Shown: piece by piece, positions 1 through 7,797 of the stretch
Numbering within the stretch: the stretch's first letter is position 1
Layout of the letters: each line of letters opens with the position of its first letter
Source of the DNA: an uncultured Verrucomicrobiales bacterium
Lineage (GTDB): Bacteria; Verrucomicrobiota; Verrucomicrobiia; Limisphaerales; UBA1100
Direction: 5' to 3'
Length of the DNA stretch: 33,021 bases
Assembly (NCBI GenBank): GCA_913042895.1
Contig: CAJWMQ010000012.1
Span: 1 to 33,021 of the forward strand
Notes under the pieces: model-generated
The model's input: only the letters and a program-made list of their open reading frames with translations
Database searches by the model: none
Told to the model about the DNA's origin: nothing
Position numbers and translations under genes: made by a program

Positions 1-753
1 CTTGGCGGGGCTGGCGGCGGCGTGAAACCACCGCTCGCAGGCTTCGTGGAGAGGTTTCTGGTGTTTCAAGAGGCTTTCGGCAATGGTGGCGAAAGAGAAA
101 ATGAACATGCCGGCATTCCAACGGTAGCCGCCGTCATTCAGATATTCCACCGCCCGATCGTAATTGGGCTTCTCCACGAAGCGCTGGACGACACGAAACG
201 TGCTCTTGTAGGCCTTGCGATCCTTGGGCGGGGGTAGCGGGTCGCCCATTTTAATATAGCCATAACCCGTCTCCGGGGAGGTCGGCTTGATGCCAATGGT
301 GATTATAGCCTGACCGCGCTCAGCCAGATCAAAGCTTTCCTCAAGGTTGCGTTGAAATTTTTTGACGCTGTTTTCAGGGATGACATGGTCTGACGGCAGT
401 ATCGCCATTGTGCCCGTTGTGCAGCGCGCCCCTACAAGGGCTGCGGCCAATGCCACAGCCGGGCAGGTGTCACGGCCGCATGGTTCGGCCACTACATTAT
501 CTTTTGGTAAACGCGGGAGCTGTTTGCGCACGGCGGCCGCTTGCGCCTGATTGGTGATCACAAAAATATTCTTCAGTGGAACGATGGGCTTGATGCGCTC
601 GACTGTGTGTTGGAGAAACGATTGTTTGTCGAATAACGCCAGCAATTGCTTCGGAGTGGCTTCACGGCTCAACGGCCAGAATCGCTCGCCCTTGCCGCCG
701 GCGAGGATAACCGCAAATCGGTTCTTGTTTGAGGCAATTTTCTTGGCGGGCAT
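1..753 (-). CDS. manC: Mannose-1-phosphate guanylyltransferase, C-terminus outside window
   Basis: The product would make GDP-mannose from mannose-1-phosphate and GTP in the cytoplasm, feeding polysaccharide synthesis. The ORF track misses it because it runs off the left edge; I translated the minus strand by hand. The frame is open for 251 codons from ATG at 753 to base 1. Residues 13-30 carry the nucleotidyltransferase signature (FAVILAGGKGERFWPLSR) followed by TPKQ. Further on are ILPSDH, TGYGYI, a FVEKP motif and WNAGMF, in the order expected of the ManC/CpsB catalytic domain. The family is usually about 350-470 residues, so roughly 100 or more residues lie beyond the window. The start is 2 nt after the trpA stop, so it is the last visible gene of the nadC-birA-coaX-trpA run. 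A second isomerase domain cannot be judged because the end is missing. Confidence 0.9.
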   Translation of the reverse strand, partial: MPAKKIASNKNRFAVILAGGKGERFWPLSREATPKQLLALFDKQSFLQHTVERIKPIVPLKNIFVITNQAQAAAVRKQLPRLPKDNVVAEPCGRDTCPAVALAAALVGARCTTGTMAILPSDHVIPENSVKKFQRNLEESFDLAERGQAIITIGIKPTSPETGYGYIKMGDPLPPPKDRKAYKSTFRVVQRFVEKPNYDRAVEYLNDGGYRWNAGMFIFSFATIAESLLKHQKPLHEACERWFHAAASPAK

Positions 754-755
754 AA

Positions 756-1559
756 TTAAAGAGCTTCGGTGAGTTTTCGGACAAAACCACCAACTCGCTC
801 CGGGAGATCGGGGGCGTTTCCGTGTTCGGCGATTTGGTTTACAATGGCACTACCAACCACCACCGCGTCGCAGTCTGCGGCGACTTGCCGTACTTGTTCG
901 GCATTTGAAATGCCAAACCCCACAGCGATGGGTAAATCGGTATGCCGGCGTATGGCGGCGATCCGTTCATCCAAGCTCGAAACAACATCTTGCCGCATGC
1001 CGGTAACTCCTTCCCTAGAAATATAATAGATAAAACCGCTGCCGCGCGCCGTAATAGCGGCAATGCGTTCCTCAGGAGTCGTGGGCGCAATCAGCCAGAT
1101 GCTGCACATGCCCGCCTCTTTCATCAACTGCTCGTATTCATCCGCCTCCTCCGGCGGCAGGTCGAGTGCGAGCAGGCCATCTACGCCGGCGGTGGCGGCG
1201 GCATCAATGAACTCTTCCAGGCCTCGGCGATGCATGATGTTGAAGTAAATGTATAAAACAATCGGCACATCCGATTGCTTGCGAATGGCGGCAACTGTTT
1301 CGAGCAGGCCTTCGGGCGTAGTGCCGCTGGCCAAGCCCCGTTGGGCGGCAAGTTGATTGACCAAGCCGTCGGCCAATGGATCGCTGAAGGGGACGCCAAG
1401 CTCGAGGATATCCACGCCGGAATCCGCTAACTGCAAGGCAAGCGCTTCGGTAGATGCCAGATCGGGATCGCCCGCGCCTATGTAGGCCACAAATCCCTTG
1501 CGCTTTTGTTTGCGTAGGTTCTGGAAACGTTGATCAATACGGTTCACCGGGCGGAGCAT
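756..1559 (-). CDS. trpA: Tryptophan synthase alpha subunit
   Basis: This subunit cleaves indole-3-glycerol phosphate to indole and glyceraldehyde-3-phosphate and passes indole to TrpB. The TIM-barrel motifs are clear: LELGVPFSDPLADG holds the catalytic Glu (about residue 53) and Asp (about residue 64). The phosphate-side APTTPEERIAAI and FIYYISREGVTG also match the family. Length from the chosen start is 267 residues, normal for TrpA. The track ORF starts at 1595, but ATG at 1559 sits one base after the coaX stop (TGA-c-ATG), has a TGGA a few bases upstream, and gives a normal N-terminus. The loop after the catalytic Asp reads DGLVNQ, where most TrpA proteins have DGP(T/V)IQ. No other trp gene is in the window, so trpA is separated from trpB here. 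Confidence 0.95.
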   Translation of the reverse strand: MLRPVNRIDQRFQNLRKQKRKGFVAYIGAGDPDLASTEALALQLADSGVDILELGVPFSDPLADGLVNQLAAQRGLASGTTPEGLLETVAAIRKQSDVPIVLYIYFNIMHRRGLEEFIDAAATAGVDGLLALDLPPEEADEYEQLMKEAGMCSIWLIAPTTPEERIAAITARGSGFIYYISREGVTGMRQDVVSSLDERIAAIRRHTDLPIAVGFGISNAEQVRQVAADCDAVVVGSAIVNQIAEHGNAPDLPERVGGFVRKLTEAL

Positions 1560-1560
1560 G

Positions 1561-2286
1561 TCAATTCCAGTCATTGGAGGCAAGCCGCAGTCCATCGAGA
1601 GTCAGTCGCGGCCGGATGGCGTTCACCTCAGGAATCTTGCGCCCGATCAATCTCGCACAACCACCTGTAGCGATCACGGAAAGTTTTTTGGTGCCGAGTG
1701 ATTGCCGAATCTCCTTGATCAATCCCTGCACCAATCCCCGGTAACCGTGCACAGCACCAATCTGCATGGCCTGTACGGTTGTCTTGCCGATGGCCGTTTG
1801 ATGATCTTTTAATCTAATAGCGGGAAGCAGGGCGGTTTTCTCATGGAGATAATCGGTCATGGCCGAAAGCCCCGGAGCAATGACGCCTCCGACGTAAGCG
1901 CCTGAACCATCGATAATATCAAACGTGACAGCCGTGCCGAAATCCACGACCAAAACGGGGCCTCCAAATTCATCCAGCGCAGCCCTGGCGTTGGCGAGTC
2001 GATCCGGGCCAATGGTGGCCGGTTTTGGGTAGCGCAAGTCGACCCCACAATTGGCGTGTGTGAGGGTTGAAAATGGTGCCGGGCACAGGGCTTTGGCCAG
2101 CTTGGTTGCTGCGGGCACCACGCTGCAACAGGCTGTGCCGGTGAGTTTGTGTTTACCGACTATTTTCTGGAGAGTGCGTGGGCTCGACCATTTGTCGGTT
2201 GAGAACTCCAAAACCTTACCAACCCGCCTACGCGAGGACAGGCTAGCCGTGGTGTGTGTGTTGCCAATGTCGAGCAGGAGTTTCAT
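1561..2286 (-). CDS. coaX: Type III pantothenate kinase
   Basis: CoaX phosphorylates pantothenate, the first step of coenzyme A synthesis, using an ASKHA-fold active site. The N-terminus MKLLLDIGNT is the phosphate-binding motif 1. GPDR at residues 93-96 is the pantothenate-site motif, VVDFGTAVTFDII around 113-125 holds the conserved Asp of the acetate/sugar kinase fold, and VIATGGCARLI near the C-terminus is the adenosine-side glycine motif. At 241 residues it is the usual length. The start overlaps the birA stop by 4 nt (ATGA). BirA-CoaX neighbourhood is common in bacteria and joins two cofactor functions (biotin attachment and CoA). Confidence 0.95.
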   Translation of the reverse strand: MKLLLDIGNTHTTASLSSRRRVGKVLEFSTDKWSSPRTLQKIVGKHKLTGTACCSVVPAATKLAKALCPAPFSTLTHANCGVDLRYPKPATIGPDRLANARAALDEFGGPVLVVDFGTAVTFDIIDGSGAYVGGVIAPGLSAMTDYLHEKTALLPAIRLKDHQTAIGKTTVQAMQIGAVHGYRGLVQGLIKEIRQSLGTKKLSVIATGGCARLIGRKIPEVNAIRPRLTLDGLRLASNDWN

Positions 2287-3260
2287 TTGGTTAATGTGAC
2301 ATCGCCGCCAATAACGCGCTCCATACGGCCATGCTGGGTGCGTATCAGAAGAGCACCGCTTTCATCCAATGCCTCCGCCCGGCCGGAGATGCGGCGTGGC
2401 CCGATATCTACGATTACCTCCTTGCCGATGGTAGTGCAATGTCCGGCCCACTCCTCGGCAATCGAGGGGAACTGGCGATTAAGGATGCGATCATAGTCGG
2501 CATCGAGTTCGCGGAGAATTTGTTCGGCCAGTTGCGCGCGGTCCACAGCCTTGCCGAGGGCGAGCTTTAGGGAGGTCGCGATGCCTGACAATTCTCCAGT
2601 GAAATCGCTGGCGGTCTGGTTTACATCGATGCCAATTCCCAGGATTACGTGTCGCACATGGTCGATCTCAGCGCTCATTTCGGTGAGAATCCCGGCGACT
2701 TTACGTCCCTTAATCTGAATGTCATTCGGCCATTTAATTCCGGCGTGAACCCCAGTGGATTGACGGATTGCACGAACGAGACTGACGGCGGCTGCAGCCG
2801 TCAACTGAGTGCATTCGTTGGCGGTGAGGGCAGGGCGCAGCAGAACCGAAAACCAAAGACCGCGCCCGGTCGGGGATGACCATTTGCGTCCCAATCGACC
2901 TCGGCCTTGGTTTTGGGATTCAGCAAACACAACGAGCCCTTCGGCTTCGCCGGTTTGGGCGGCTTTCTCGATTTCATCGTTGGTAGAGGAGGTTGTTTGC
3001 AGCGTTTGAATGCGCCGCCCGATGAGTATTTTTCCGGCCAAGCGTGATAGCAGATCTTCGGCGATTAGTTGTTCGGGCGAGGAAATCAGCTGATAGCCTC
3101 GGTGCGGGCTGGCGATGATTTCAAAGCCGGCATCGCGCAATGACTCTATGTGTGACCAAACTGCCGCGCGGGAGATCTTGAGCTTTTGGCACAAGTCACT
3201 GCTGGACACCCCGTGCTCAGCGGCGCGGAGCGTAGTGAGGATTTGGGCCGCCGGAGTCAC
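2283..3260 (-). CDS. birA: Biotin--[acetyl-CoA-carboxylase] ligase / biotin operon repressor
   Basis: A class II BirA: it makes biotinyl-5'-AMP, transfers biotin to carrier proteins, and probably represses biotin genes. Residues 5-60 form a winged helix-turn-helix (GVSSSDLCQKLKISRAAVWSHI, ending in HRGYQLIS). The catalytic domain has the adenylate-binding GRGRLGRKW at 119-127, KWPNDI at 176-181, and the active-site Lys in GRKVAGILTE (about 187). An SH3-like C-terminal domain completes 325 residues, close to E. coli BirA. Start is GTG at 3260, overlapping the nadC stop as GTGA. No biotin biosynthesis gene is in view, so its DNA target is unknown. Confidence 0.95.
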   Translation of the reverse strand: MTPAAQILTTLRAAEHGVSSSDLCQKLKISRAAVWSHIESLRDAGFEIIASPHRGYQLISSPEQLIAEDLLSRLAGKILIGRRIQTLQTTSSTNDEIEKAAQTGEAEGLVVFAESQNQGRGRLGRKWSSPTGRGLWFSVLLRPALTANECTQLTAAAAVSLVRAIRQSTGVHAGIKWPNDIQIKGRKVAGILTEMSAEIDHVRHVILGIGIDVNQTASDFTGELSGIATSLKLALGKAVDRAQLAEQILRELDADYDRILNRQFPSIAEEWAGHCTTIGKEVIVDIGPRRISGRAEALDESGALLIRTQHGRMERVIGGDVTLTK

Positions 3261-4105
3261 AGTGAAAAATCCAGGGCAATATCCACGGAGATCGCCGAAT
3301 GTGTTAGGGCTCCCACGGAAATATAGTGCACGCCAGTTTGCGCGATGTCGCGAATGGTGTCCAGAGTCACGCCGCCGCTGGCTTCGATCTGCGAGCGGTT
3401 GTCGATTAAGGCAACGGATTCGCGGAGTTCATCAAGCGTCATGTTGTCGAGTAGGATAATGTCCGCGCCGGATTCTGCGGCCTGTCGGGCTTGGATCGGG
3501 GTGTCTGCTTCCACTTCGATCTTGAGGTCGGGATGGGCGTCGCGACAACGTTCAATGGCCGAGCTGATGCGGTTATTGCCCTCCAAGGCGGCTAAGTGAT
3601 TGTCCTTGATCATCACCATGTCATCCAGGCCGTGACGATGGTTTCGGGCACCACCACATTGAACGGCATATTTTTCCAGATCACGCCATCCCGGGGTAGT
3701 TTTTCGCGTGTCGAGCAATAGTACACCTGAGTCCTTTACGGCGGCTACATAGCGAGCGGCTTGAGTGGCCACGCCGGAAAGTCGTTGGGCGTAATTGAGG
3801 GCGGTGCGTTCGCCGGTGAGTAATGCGCGGGCGGAAGCATCAAGTGTTACAAGGGTGGCTCCCGCAGGCACCTCATCTCCATCAGAATGCAAATGAGTGA
3901 TGACGGCTTCCGTATCGAGTCGTTGGAAAACCGTTTCGATTAAATTCCGCCCACAAAAGGTGAGTGGCTCACGGGCAACAATGTGACCTTGGCATCGGCG
4001 TTGGGCGTCTACCAAGGCGTTGGTGGTGGCGTCGCCTTCACCAATATCCTCGGCCAACGCCGCGGTAACATGGGCTTGAATGTGTTCACCGGAAAGATCT
4101 GGCAC
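3257..4105 (-). CDS. nadC: Nicotinate-nucleotide pyrophosphorylase (carboxylating)
   Basis: NadC converts quinolinate and PRPP to nicotinate mononucleotide in de novo NAD synthesis. The signature stretch KTTPGWRDLEKYAVQCGG, then NHRHGLDDMVMIKDNHL, holds the substrate-binding Lys, Arg and His residues. EVEADTPIQ, ILLDNMT and EASGGVTLDTI follow in family order. The track ORF opens at 4423, but that reading runs into msrP on the other strand. GTG at 4105 gives 282 residues and places EDIGEGD about 18 residues in, as in homologues. ATG at 4204 (315 residues) is the alternative and would put the nadC and msrP starts on the same CCATGG. It heads the five-gene minus-strand run. Function is certain; the start is not. 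Confidence 0.88.
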   Translation of the reverse strand: MPDLSGEHIQAHVTAALAEDIGEGDATTNALVDAQRRCQGHIVAREPLTFCGRNLIETVFQRLDTEAVITHLHSDGDEVPAGATLVTLDASARALLTGERTALNYAQRLSGVATQAARYVAAVKDSGVLLLDTRKTTPGWRDLEKYAVQCGGARNHRHGLDDMVMIKDNHLAALEGNNRISSAIERCRDAHPDLKIEVEADTPIQARQAAESGADIILLDNMTLDELRESVALIDNRSQIEASGGVTLDTIRDIAQTGVHYISVGALTHSAISVDIALDFSL

Positions 4106-4202
4106 GCGGCATTCTTGAGAGGCATTGAGGCGGTTGGCAACGCATTTATCTTTCCAAGAGAAAAGACGTGCTTTTTCGCGAGGCTGAGGGCATATTGAAC
4201 CC

Positions 4203-5138
4203 ATGGCGAACGTCATCATCCGACCGGACTGGCACCTCCCGGAATCTTCAATTACTCCAATCAACGAATACCACAATCGGCGTGCATTCGTGAAGCAGCT
4301 TGGCTTGGGGGCTGGTATCGCCGGACTAAGTCTTGCCGATACACTCCAGGCCGCGGCAGCTCCCAAACTATACCCCGCCAAACGGAACGCGAAGTATAAC
4401 CCGAAGATCGTTCTCACCAACAAGGCTTGGGCTACCGGTTATAATAATTTTTATGAATTCACCACCAGCAAGGAGCACGTACGTTTTCTGGTGGATAAAT
4501 TTAAAACCAACCCATGGCAGGTAGAAGTTTCCGGCCTGTGCGACAAGCCCTTTAAATTTGATGCCTTGGATATGGCCAAAAAATTGGGTTTGGAAGAGCG
4601 CGTGTACCGATTCCGGTGCGTAGAGGCGTGGTCCATGATTGTGCCTTGGACCGGCTATACGCTTTCAAAACTCTTAAAACAGGCTGAACCCAAGGCCAGC
4701 GCAAAGTACGTGAAGTTTTATACTGCCATGAAACCGGCTGAAATGCCCGGATTAGCACGTCTGCCACAATACCCATGGCCCTACACGGAAGGTCTGCGAC
4801 TCGATGAGGCCATGCATGATTTGACCTTTATGGCCACCGGCATTTACGGTGAGCCTTTACCAAAGCAGAACGGCGCACCACTACGGCTCGTGGTACCGTG
4901 GAAGTATGGTTACAAGAGTATTAAGAGCATCGTGAAAATTGAATTCACTGATCGCCAACCAAAGACGTTGTGGAACGCGCTTGCTCCACGCGAATATCCT
5001 TTTGAATCCAATGTTGACCCTGGGGTGCCACATCCGCGCTGGTCACAAGCCAGCGAACGACTCATTGGGCCCAATCCCGTTCGCATCAAAACGATCAAGT
5101 TCAACGGCTATCCGCAAGTCGCCGGCCTCTACAAATAA
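4203..5138 (+). CDS. msrP: Protein-methionine-sulfoxide reductase, molybdopterin catalytic subunit
   Basis: MsrP is a periplasmic molybdenum enzyme that repairs oxidised methionines in envelope proteins, normally fed electrons by the haem membrane protein MsrQ. The N-terminus has the family lead-in (IRPDWHLPESSITP) and then a twin-arginine signal, NRRAFVKQLGLGAGIAGLSLA, so it should fold in the cytoplasm and leave by Tat. The Mo-ligating Cys139 lies in YRFRCVEAWSMIVPWTGY. The C-terminal part (PLRLVVPWKYGYKSIKSI) and the ending NGYPQVAGLYK also fit, and 311 residues is normal. ATG 4203 is preferred because it keeps the conserved lead-in; a GAGGG lies 12 nt upstream. No msrQ is in the window. 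The next gene starts 3 nt downstream. Confidence 0.93.
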   Translation: MANVIIRPDWHLPESSITPINEYHNRRAFVKQLGLGAGIAGLSLADTLQAAAAPKLYPAKRNAKYNPKIVLTNKAWATGYNNFYEFTTSKEHVRFLVDKFKTNPWQVEVSGLCDKPFKFDALDMAKKLGLEERVYRFRCVEAWSMIVPWTGYTLSKLLKQAEPKASAKYVKFYTAMKPAEMPGLARLPQYPWPYTEGLRLDEAMHDLTFMATGIYGEPLPKQNGAPLRLVVPWKYGYKSIKSIVKIEFTDRQPKTLWNALAPREYPFESNVDPGVPHPRWSQASERLIGPNPVRIKTIKFNGYPQVAGLYK

Positions 5139-5141
5139 TTC

Positions 5142-6554
5142 ATGCCGCTCCCGATTCTTTCCGTAGCCCAAGTGCGCGATTGGGAGAAACGAACTTGGGA
5201 TGCAGGGATTGCTGGTGAGACCGTGATCGAACAGGCCGGGCAAGCAGTGGGCCGACTGGCTACTCAAGTCACGCAAAGTGCGGATTCCGTACTACTGCTA
5301 ATAGGTAAGGGGAATAACGGTAGCGACGCGCGAGTTGCCGCTCGGCATTTGGGAGACCGGAAAGTTGCCGTGCTAGAGGTTGCAGATCCGGTTGAAGACT
5401 TGGGCGCTCTGAAACATCATCTCGGAGAGAACCCCGTGCTCGTTGTGGATGGCCTATTCGGGATCGGTCTGAATCGGGATTTGGATAAGCATTGGCAGCA
5501 ATTTATCCAATGCATCAATGAATCGGATGCACCTGTGCTGTCGGTCGATTGTCCCTCTGGATTGGATGCTGATAATGGTCAGGCACGAGGAGCGGCAATT
5601 GAGGCTGCCATCACACTCTGCCTTGGGTCCTTGAAACCGGGGCTTTTGGCGAACTCAGCGGCTCATTGTGTGGGGCGTTTGCGCATTGCTTCGCGCATTG
5701 GCTTGAAAGATCCAGCACCCGAGGCGGATTCGTATTGGGTTACAGAGCAAGACATGCGCGGTTTAAGTCCCCAACGGGATCCGGTTTCTCACAAAGGTAT
5801 TCACGGCCATGTAGGAATCATTGGAGGTTCTACGGGCTATCATGGTGCACCGATTCTTGCAGGATACGCCAGCCTTCGGGCTCAGCCGGGCTTGGTTAGT
5901 ATTTTTACGCCGGCTTACCAACCCGTTTCCGCTCAGTGCCAGAGCATTATGGTACATCCATGGGACCGAGACTGCGTGGAGGCATTGAGTCGTACCACGG
6001 CGCTGGTGGCTGGGCCGGGCTTGGCTGGGGATGATATTGAAGATTCTTTACGTCAAACTGTTCTGAATATTTGGAATGAATCCAATAAACCGATGGTCTT
6101 GGATGCCTCTGCGTTGGATTGGTTGCCCAAGGGGCCGCCGGAGAGTAAGGCCTTTCGTTTGCTGACACCACATCCGGGCGAAGCTGCTCGGTTGCTTGGT
6201 TGTTCTCCGGAGAAGGTGGAATCCGGCCGAGTGCGCGCAGCTCGTACTTTGGCCGAACAATTTGGGGCGACGGTTTTACTGAAAGGGAGACACTCGGTTC
6301 TGACACAGTCAACTGGCCCGGCTTTGGTAAATTCCACGGGTAATGCCGGCTTGGCAAAAGGCGGAAGCGGCGACGTTCTGGCAGGGTTCGTTGGCGGCCT
6401 GCTTGCGCAACCCGTTTTCCACGGTAGAGAGATCCAGGCTGCAATGTACGCAACCTGGAAGCACGGCTGGGCGGCGGATCAACTGGCGTCAGGTAGCGAA
6501 TACTGGGGAATGGATGACTTGATTAATACGCTCGGAAAACGGGAATTTCATTGA
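5142..6554 (+). CDS. nnr: Bifunctional NAD(P)HX epimerase / ADP-dependent NAD(P)HX dehydratase
   Basis: This enzyme repairs hydrated NADH and NADPH: the N-terminal YjeF domain (about 1-210) epimerises NAD(P)HX, and the C-terminal ribokinase-like domain (about 215-470) dehydrates the S-form. The N-terminal domain shows IGKGNNGSDARVAARHL, VVDGLFGIGLNR and DCPSGLDADNGQARGAA. The C-terminal domain shows HVGIIGGSTGYHGAP, LLTPHPGEAARLLG and NAGLAKGGSGDVLAGF, the last being the nucleotide/catalytic loop. Length 470 fits the fused family. The glycine loop of the epimerase is usually GNNGGDG; here it is GNNGSDA. It starts 3 nt after msrP with little Shine-Dalgarno, so probably the same transcript. Confidence 0.93.
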   Translation: MPLPILSVAQVRDWEKRTWDAGIAGETVIEQAGQAVGRLATQVTQSADSVLLLIGKGNNGSDARVAARHLGDRKVAVLEVADPVEDLGALKHHLGENPVLVVDGLFGIGLNRDLDKHWQQFIQCINESDAPVLSVDCPSGLDADNGQARGAAIEAAITLCLGSLKPGLLANSAAHCVGRLRIASRIGLKDPAPEADSYWVTEQDMRGLSPQRDPVSHKGIHGHVGIIGGSTGYHGAPILAGYASLRAQPGLVSIFTPAYQPVSAQCQSIMVHPWDRDCVEALSRTTALVAGPGLAGDDIEDSLRQTVLNIWNESNKPMVLDASALDWLPKGPPESKAFRLLTPHPGEAARLLGCSPEKVESGRVRAARTLAEQFGATVLLKGRHSVLTQSTGPALVNSTGNAGLAKGGSGDVLAGFVGGLLAQPVFHGREIQAAMYATWKHGWAADQLASGSEYWGMDDLINTLGKREFH

Positions 6555-6588
6555 AGAATCGGCAATCCTATGTCAAAAGTCACATGCT

Positions 6589-7797
6589 TTGGGGAGGCGT
6601 TTTCTCATTTTGGCGATCGGGCTGTGTCATGCTTTTGGGGCATGGGCTGCCTTTCAGGTATCCCTGCTGAATTCTCCGGAACCGATCATGGTAAAACGGG
6701 TGGCGTCGGTAAATGAAGGTGGCTTGGTTTTTAGTCGAGTCTTAGGGAAATCAGATTTCAAACGCTACCACTGGGGAGAGTTTTCTTTAAAAGGCACGCA
6801 AACCCTTATCGCTGAATTGCCGGGACAATCGGTTTTCCGCCAAAAAAGTAAAACGGATCAAAGCTGGTTCATGGATGCTCTGCGCAACCAAATGCTCAAG
6901 CTCATGCCCCCGCCTGCGGTGGAGGAAGTGGTGCCCCCGCCGGTGATCGCCCTCCAGCAACCGCGCAAACCGATTGCTCAACCACTCTCCCCACCAGAGC
7001 CTGCGCCTGTTTTGCCTTCACCTCCAGTGGTGGCAAAGCCTGAAAAGGGACCTAGAGTAGTTCCACCTCGAAACGTGAACGCCAAACCGGCGGTTATTGC
7101 GGAAAGGCCATTGAAGCACACTGTTGCCCAGCAAGAGCCGCCAAGAAAAGCGCACCCGAAAAATCAGCACACAAAGCCGTTTAATCTGATTCCCGGTCCA
7201 AATATTTTGCCGCCTGACACTGAATCCGCCACGGAGGGTAAGGCTGGCTTGTGGCTTATTGCGTTTATTATAATGAGCCTCAGCGCTTGGGCCGGGTACG
7301 AAGTGGCCGTTTTCCGGAATCGGCCAGTAAAATTGGTGTGCCTGCTTTCCGCCTTATGCCCTGTGATTGTTCCTGTAGTGTTCCTGATTTGGCCAGAACC
7401 GGTTGATGAGATCGAGGAAATGCAGCTGACTGCTTATAGCCCGGCGCCAGACATGGCCAATATCGAAGATGCTACTCATATCACAGAACTCGATACGCGT
7501 ATGGAAACTGAGGTGGAGACTGCGACCCAAATACATGAATGCTATCGTGCCGAGGAAACTCGATTCAGCGGCAAATTTTTTGCCGATTATTTGGCGCGCT
7601 TTTACAAGGAGCCTCCCGAGGACGGCCGAGCCTTGGTGTTAACCACCGAAAAAGGTGCGTATCCCGTCCATCACATCAGCGATCTTTCACCGGAGAGCAT
7701 GAGCATTGTCTACCCCTCACAAGAGGGCCTAGCTGAAACCTCCATTCCTTACCGTCACCTGCAGGAAGTGCGGGTTCAGACAGTTCAAATTTTATGA
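6589..7797 (+). CDS. Unrecognised envelope protein: signal peptide, proline-rich linker, two TM helices
   Basis: I do not recognise this family. Residues 1-22 look like a signal peptide (GRR, then a hydrophobic stretch ending AWA-A). A folded part of about 90 residues follows (includes MVKRVASVNEGGLVFSRVLG). Residues about 110-200 are rich in Pro, Lys and Ala, as in a periplasm-spanning linker. Two hydrophobic helices come at about 222-243 and 250-270 (GLWLIAFIIMSLSAWAGYEV and LVCLLSALCPVIVPVVFLIW). The C-terminal 130 residues are soluble and would share a side with the linker. No ATG fits: the track uses TTG at 6589, which gives the good signal peptide, while TTG 6610 lies 12 nt after a strong GGGGAGG. 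It overlaps adk by 4 nt (ATGA), so the two are probably co-translated. A role in the envelope is inference only. Confidence 0.7.
   Translation: MGRRFLILAIGLCHAFGAWAAFQVSLLNSPEPIMVKRVASVNEGGLVFSRVLGKSDFKRYHWGEFSLKGTQTLIAELPGQSVFRQKSKTDQSWFMDALRNQMLKLMPPPAVEEVVPPPVIALQQPRKPIAQPLSPPEPAPVLPSPPVVAKPEKGPRVVPPRNVNAKPAVIAERPLKHTVAQQEPPRKAHPKNQHTKPFNLIPGPNILPPDTESATEGKAGLWLIAFIIMSLSAWAGYEVAVFRNRPVKLVCLLSALCPVIVPVVFLIWPEPVDEIEEMQLTAYSPAPDMANIEDATHITELDTRMETEVETATQIHECYRAEETRFSGKFFADYLARFYKEPPEDGRALVLTTEKGAYPVHHISDLSPESMSIVYPSQEGLAETSIPYRHLQEVRVQTVQIL

Noticed and set aside
5947-6453. 168-residue minus-strand ORF inside nnr
   Set aside because: Lies wholly within the well-supported nnr dehydratase domain and is Pro/Arg/Ser-rich with no family pattern.
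6570-6716. Short plus-strand ORF starting MSKVTCFGE, reminiscent of a PfkB kinase N-terminus
   Set aside because: It stops after about 48 codons and does not resume a kinase in any frame; the overlapping long frame has the signal peptide and continues to adk.
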